DNA from: an uncultured Clostridia bacterium
Lineage (GTDB): Bacteria; Bacillota_A; Clostridia; Oscillospirales; Oscillospiraceae
Direction: 5' to 3'
Length of the DNA stretch: 6,160 bases
Assembly (NCBI GenBank): GCA_947167435.1
Contig: CAMVIC010000102.1
Coordinates: forward strand, 1 to 6,160
Positions 4,483-6,160 of this stretch are shown here, one piece after another. Every line of letters starts with the position of its first letter. Within the stretch, counting starts at the first letter, position 1. The position numbers and the translations under genes are program-made. The notes under the pieces are model-generated. The model saw only the letters and a program-made list of their open reading frames with translations. It made no database searches and was not told the origin of the DNA.

Positions 4483-5808
4483 ATGTCCAGACCTCTGGTC
4501 GCCATTGTGGGCCGCCCCAACGTGGGCAAGTCCATGCTCTTTAACCGCCTGGTGGGCCAGCGGCTCTCCATTGTGGAGGATACCCCCGGCGTCACCCGGG
4601 ACCGGCTCTATGCCGAGTGCGAGTGGTGCGGGCGAAAATTTGATATGGTGGACACCGGCGGCATCGAGCCCAGCACCGACAGTGAGATTCTGCTCTTCAT
4701 GCGGGAGCAGGCCCAGATTGCCATCGACGCGGCCACGGTCATCGTGCTGGTGACCGACATCCGCACCGGCGTCACCGCTGCGGACAAGGACGTGGCCAAT
4801 ATGCTGCTGCGCTCCAGGAAGCCCGTGGTCCTGGCCGTCAACAAGGCGGACTCCACCGGCGCCACCGACCCTGCGGTCTATGAATTCTACTCCCTTGGTC
4901 TGGGAGATCCCATCCCCGTGTCCGCCATTCACGGGCACGGCACCGGCGATCTGCTGGACGAGTGCCTGAGATTCTTCCCCGACCCGGAGGAGGACGAGGA
5001 GGAAGAGGACCTCATCAAGGTCGCCATCATCGGCAAGCCCAACGTGGGCAAATCCTCCCTCATCAACCACATTCTGGGCGAGAAGCGGGTCATCGTCAGC
5101 GACGTGGCCGGCACCACCCGGGACGCGGTGGACGCGGTGTTTGAAAACGACAAGGGCCGTTTTCTCTTCATCGACACCGCCGGTATCCGACGCAAGTCCA
5201 AGGTGGACGAGCGGGTGGAGAAATTCTCCGTCATGCGGGCACAGCTGGCCATCGAGCGGGCGGACGTGTGCCTCATCATGATCGACGCCCGGGACGGCGT
5301 CACCGATCAGGACACCAAGATCGCGGGGCTTGCCCACGAGGCGGGCAAGGCCAGCATTATCGTGGTCAACAAGTGGGACTTGGTGGAGAAAGAGACCGGT
5401 ACCATGGAGAAAATGCGCAAGGACGTGATGCGGGACCTGGCTTTCATGAGCTATGCCCCGGTGCTCTTCATCTCCGCCCTCACCGGGCAGCGCACCGACC
5501 GGCTTTTTGAGCTCATCACCTTCGTCAACGACCAGAGCAGCATGCGCATTACCACCGGCATGCTCAACAACGTCCTGGCAGACGCCCAGGCCCGGGTGCA
5601 GCCGCCCACGGACAAGGGCCGCCGGCTGAAGATCTACTACATGACCCAGACCGGCATCAAGCCGCCCAACTTCGTCATCTTCTGCAATTCCCGGGAGCTG
5701 TTCCACTTCTCCTATCAGCGCTATATCGAAAATCAGATCCGCGCGGTGTTCGGCCTGGAGGGCACGCCCATCCGTCTGTCGATCCGGCAGAAAGGAGACA
5801 AGGAATGA
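4483..5808 (+). CDS. der: Ribosome biogenesis GTPase Der (EngA), 441 aa
   Basis: Essential double-GTPase that binds the 50S subunit and drives its late assembly. Seen: G domain 1 with GRPNVGKS (10-17), TPGVTRD (34-40), DTGG (57-60), NKAD (120-123) and SAI (147-149); an acidic linker PDPEEDEEEED (166-176); G domain 2 with GKPNVGKS (184-191), AGTTRD (209-214), DTAG (231-234), NKWD (296-299) and SAL (331-333); and a C-terminal KH-like domain (about 350-435) with GRRLKIYYMTQTGIKPPNFV and an IENQIRAVFGLEGTPIRL ending. All GTPase motifs are intact and the length is standard. The ATG at 4483 follows AAGGAAGTG with 5 bases of spacing; an open frame extends upstream to 4339 but overlaps the previous gene and adds no family sequence. 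The stop TGA overlaps the next start in ATGA, implying translational coupling to plsY. Confidence 0.98.
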   Translation: MSRPLVAIVGRPNVGKSMLFNRLVGQRLSIVEDTPGVTRDRLYAECEWCGRKFDMVDTGGIEPSTDSEILLFMREQAQIAIDAATVIVLVTDIRTGVTAADKDVANMLLRSRKPVVLAVNKADSTGATDPAVYEFYSLGLGDPIPVSAIHGHGTGDLLDECLRFFPDPEEDEEEEDLIKVAIIGKPNVGKSSLINHILGEKRVIVSDVAGTTRDAVDAVFENDKGRFLFIDTAGIRRKSKVDERVEKFSVMRAQLAIERADVCLIMIDARDGVTDQDTKIAGLAHEAGKASIIVVNKWDLVEKETGTMEKMRKDVMRDLAFMSYAPVLFISALTGQRTDRLFELITFVNDQSSMRITTGMLNNVLADAQARVQPPTDKGRRLKIYYMTQTGIKPPNFVIFCNSRELFHFSYQRYIENQIRAVFGLEGTPIRLSIRQKGDKE

Positions 5809-6160
5809 TTGTCTATATCATTCTGCTCGGGATTACCGCCTTTTTCGCCTATACCACCGGCAGCATCAGCACCCAGCGTCTGGCCTCCCGCTACATCTTC
5901 AAGCGGAACCTGCTGCGGCTGGGCAGCGGGGACGTCTGGGTCTCCAATTTTCGCAGGCTCTTCGGAGTCCCCGGTTTTCTGAAACTGCTGGGCATGGAGA
6001 TCGTCAAGGCCCTGATCCCCATTCTGCTGGGCGGTCTGCTGCTGCAGATCAAGGGCCACGCCGACGTAGGCTTTGTCTTTGCGGGCTTCTGCCTGCTGAT
6101 GGGCAGGCTCTATCCGGTCTTCAACCGCTTCCGGGGCTGTTACGGCATCGTGGCGCTCTG
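5805..6160 (+). CDS. plsY: PlsY-family (glycerol-3-phosphate acyltransferase-like) membrane protein, N-terminal 118 residues, divergent motifs
   Basis: PlsY transfers acyl groups from acyl-phosphate to glycerol-3-phosphate at the inner membrane, the first acylation in Firmicute phospholipid synthesis. Seen: N-terminal membrane helix (2-19) followed by TGSIST; the motif 1 region LGSGDVWVSNFRRLFG (39-54), aligned with canonical YGSGNxGATNVLRxxG; EIVKALIPILLGG (65-77), aligned with the D-x-x-K helix; a third membrane stretch (about 88-100); and the motif 2 region GRLYPVFNRFRGCYG (100-114), aligned with GHxxPVFxxFKGGKG. S41, N48, R51 and PVF are kept, but the Asn, Gly and Thr of motif 1, the His, and the glycine-rich GGKG loop are altered. 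Position directly after der (4-bp ATGA overlap, AAAGGAG seven bases before the ATG) fits the frequent der-plsY pairing. It may be a divergent subfamily or a catalytically changed homologue. Continues past the right edge. Confidence 0.78.
   Translation, partial: MIVYIILLGITAFFAYTTGSISTQRLASRYIFKRNLLRLGSGDVWVSNFRRLFGVPGFLKLLGMEIVKALIPILLGGLLLQIKGHADVGFVFAGFCLLMGRLYPVFNRFRGCYGIVAL

Noticed and set aside
4417..5706. Long minus-strand open frame (429 codons) opposite der
   Set aside because: der has every GTPase motif intact on the plus strand; the antisense translation is His/Gly/Asp-rich without any family signature.
1..6160. Search for a new defence, mobile or secondary-metabolite system, CRISPR array or RNA gene
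   Set aside because: All coding space is accounted for by conserved housekeeping-type genes with matching base composition. There are no direct-repeat arrays, integrase or transposase genes, or tRNA/rRNA sequences.

Overview
The window looks like ordinary chromosome from a GC-rich member of the Clostridia, most likely an Oscillospiraceae/Ruminococcaceae-type gut Firmicute. This rests on the protein flavour (YkpA-like ABC-F protein, a PDZ/radical SAM/DUF512 protein beside der), consensus sigma-A promoters, strong AGGAGG ribosome binding sites, and roughly 60% GC coding DNA with AT-rich gene gaps. The assignment is an inference from gene content and style; no rRNA or other species marker is present.

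Layout. The left third (1-2098) is read on the minus strand. A RluA-family pseudouridine synthase (2098-1142) and a GNAT acetyltransferase (1129-581) form a tight two-gene operon. They are followed by the first 179 codons of an ABC-F ATPase (537-1), which has its own probable promoter overlapping the end of the GNAT gene and continues beyond the window. The rest is read on the plus strand. yceD/DUF177 (2232-2726) and rpmF (2777-2965) form a unit closed by an intrinsic terminator. A second group follows: a DUF512 radical SAM protein (3065-4420), the double GTPase der (4483-5808), and the start of a PlsY-family membrane protein (5805 to the window end).

The two arms diverge from a 133-bp region (2099-2231). 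It holds a perfect TTGACA-17-TATAAT promoter facing right and a near-perfect TTGTCA-17-TATAAT promoter facing left, and their -35 boxes overlap on the same seven bases.

The shared theme is ribosome biogenesis and translation: rRNA pseudouridylation, large-subunit rRNA accumulation (YceD), ribosomal protein L32, 50S assembly (Der) and an ABC-F ribosome-associated ATPase. A phospholipid-synthesis relative is coupled to der. I see no mobile element, CRISPR array, tRNA/rRNA, toxin-antitoxin or defence system. The points most worth a second look are the degenerate PlsY motifs, the shared -35 divergent promoter, and a perfect 13-bp inverted repeat after the rpmF terminator.
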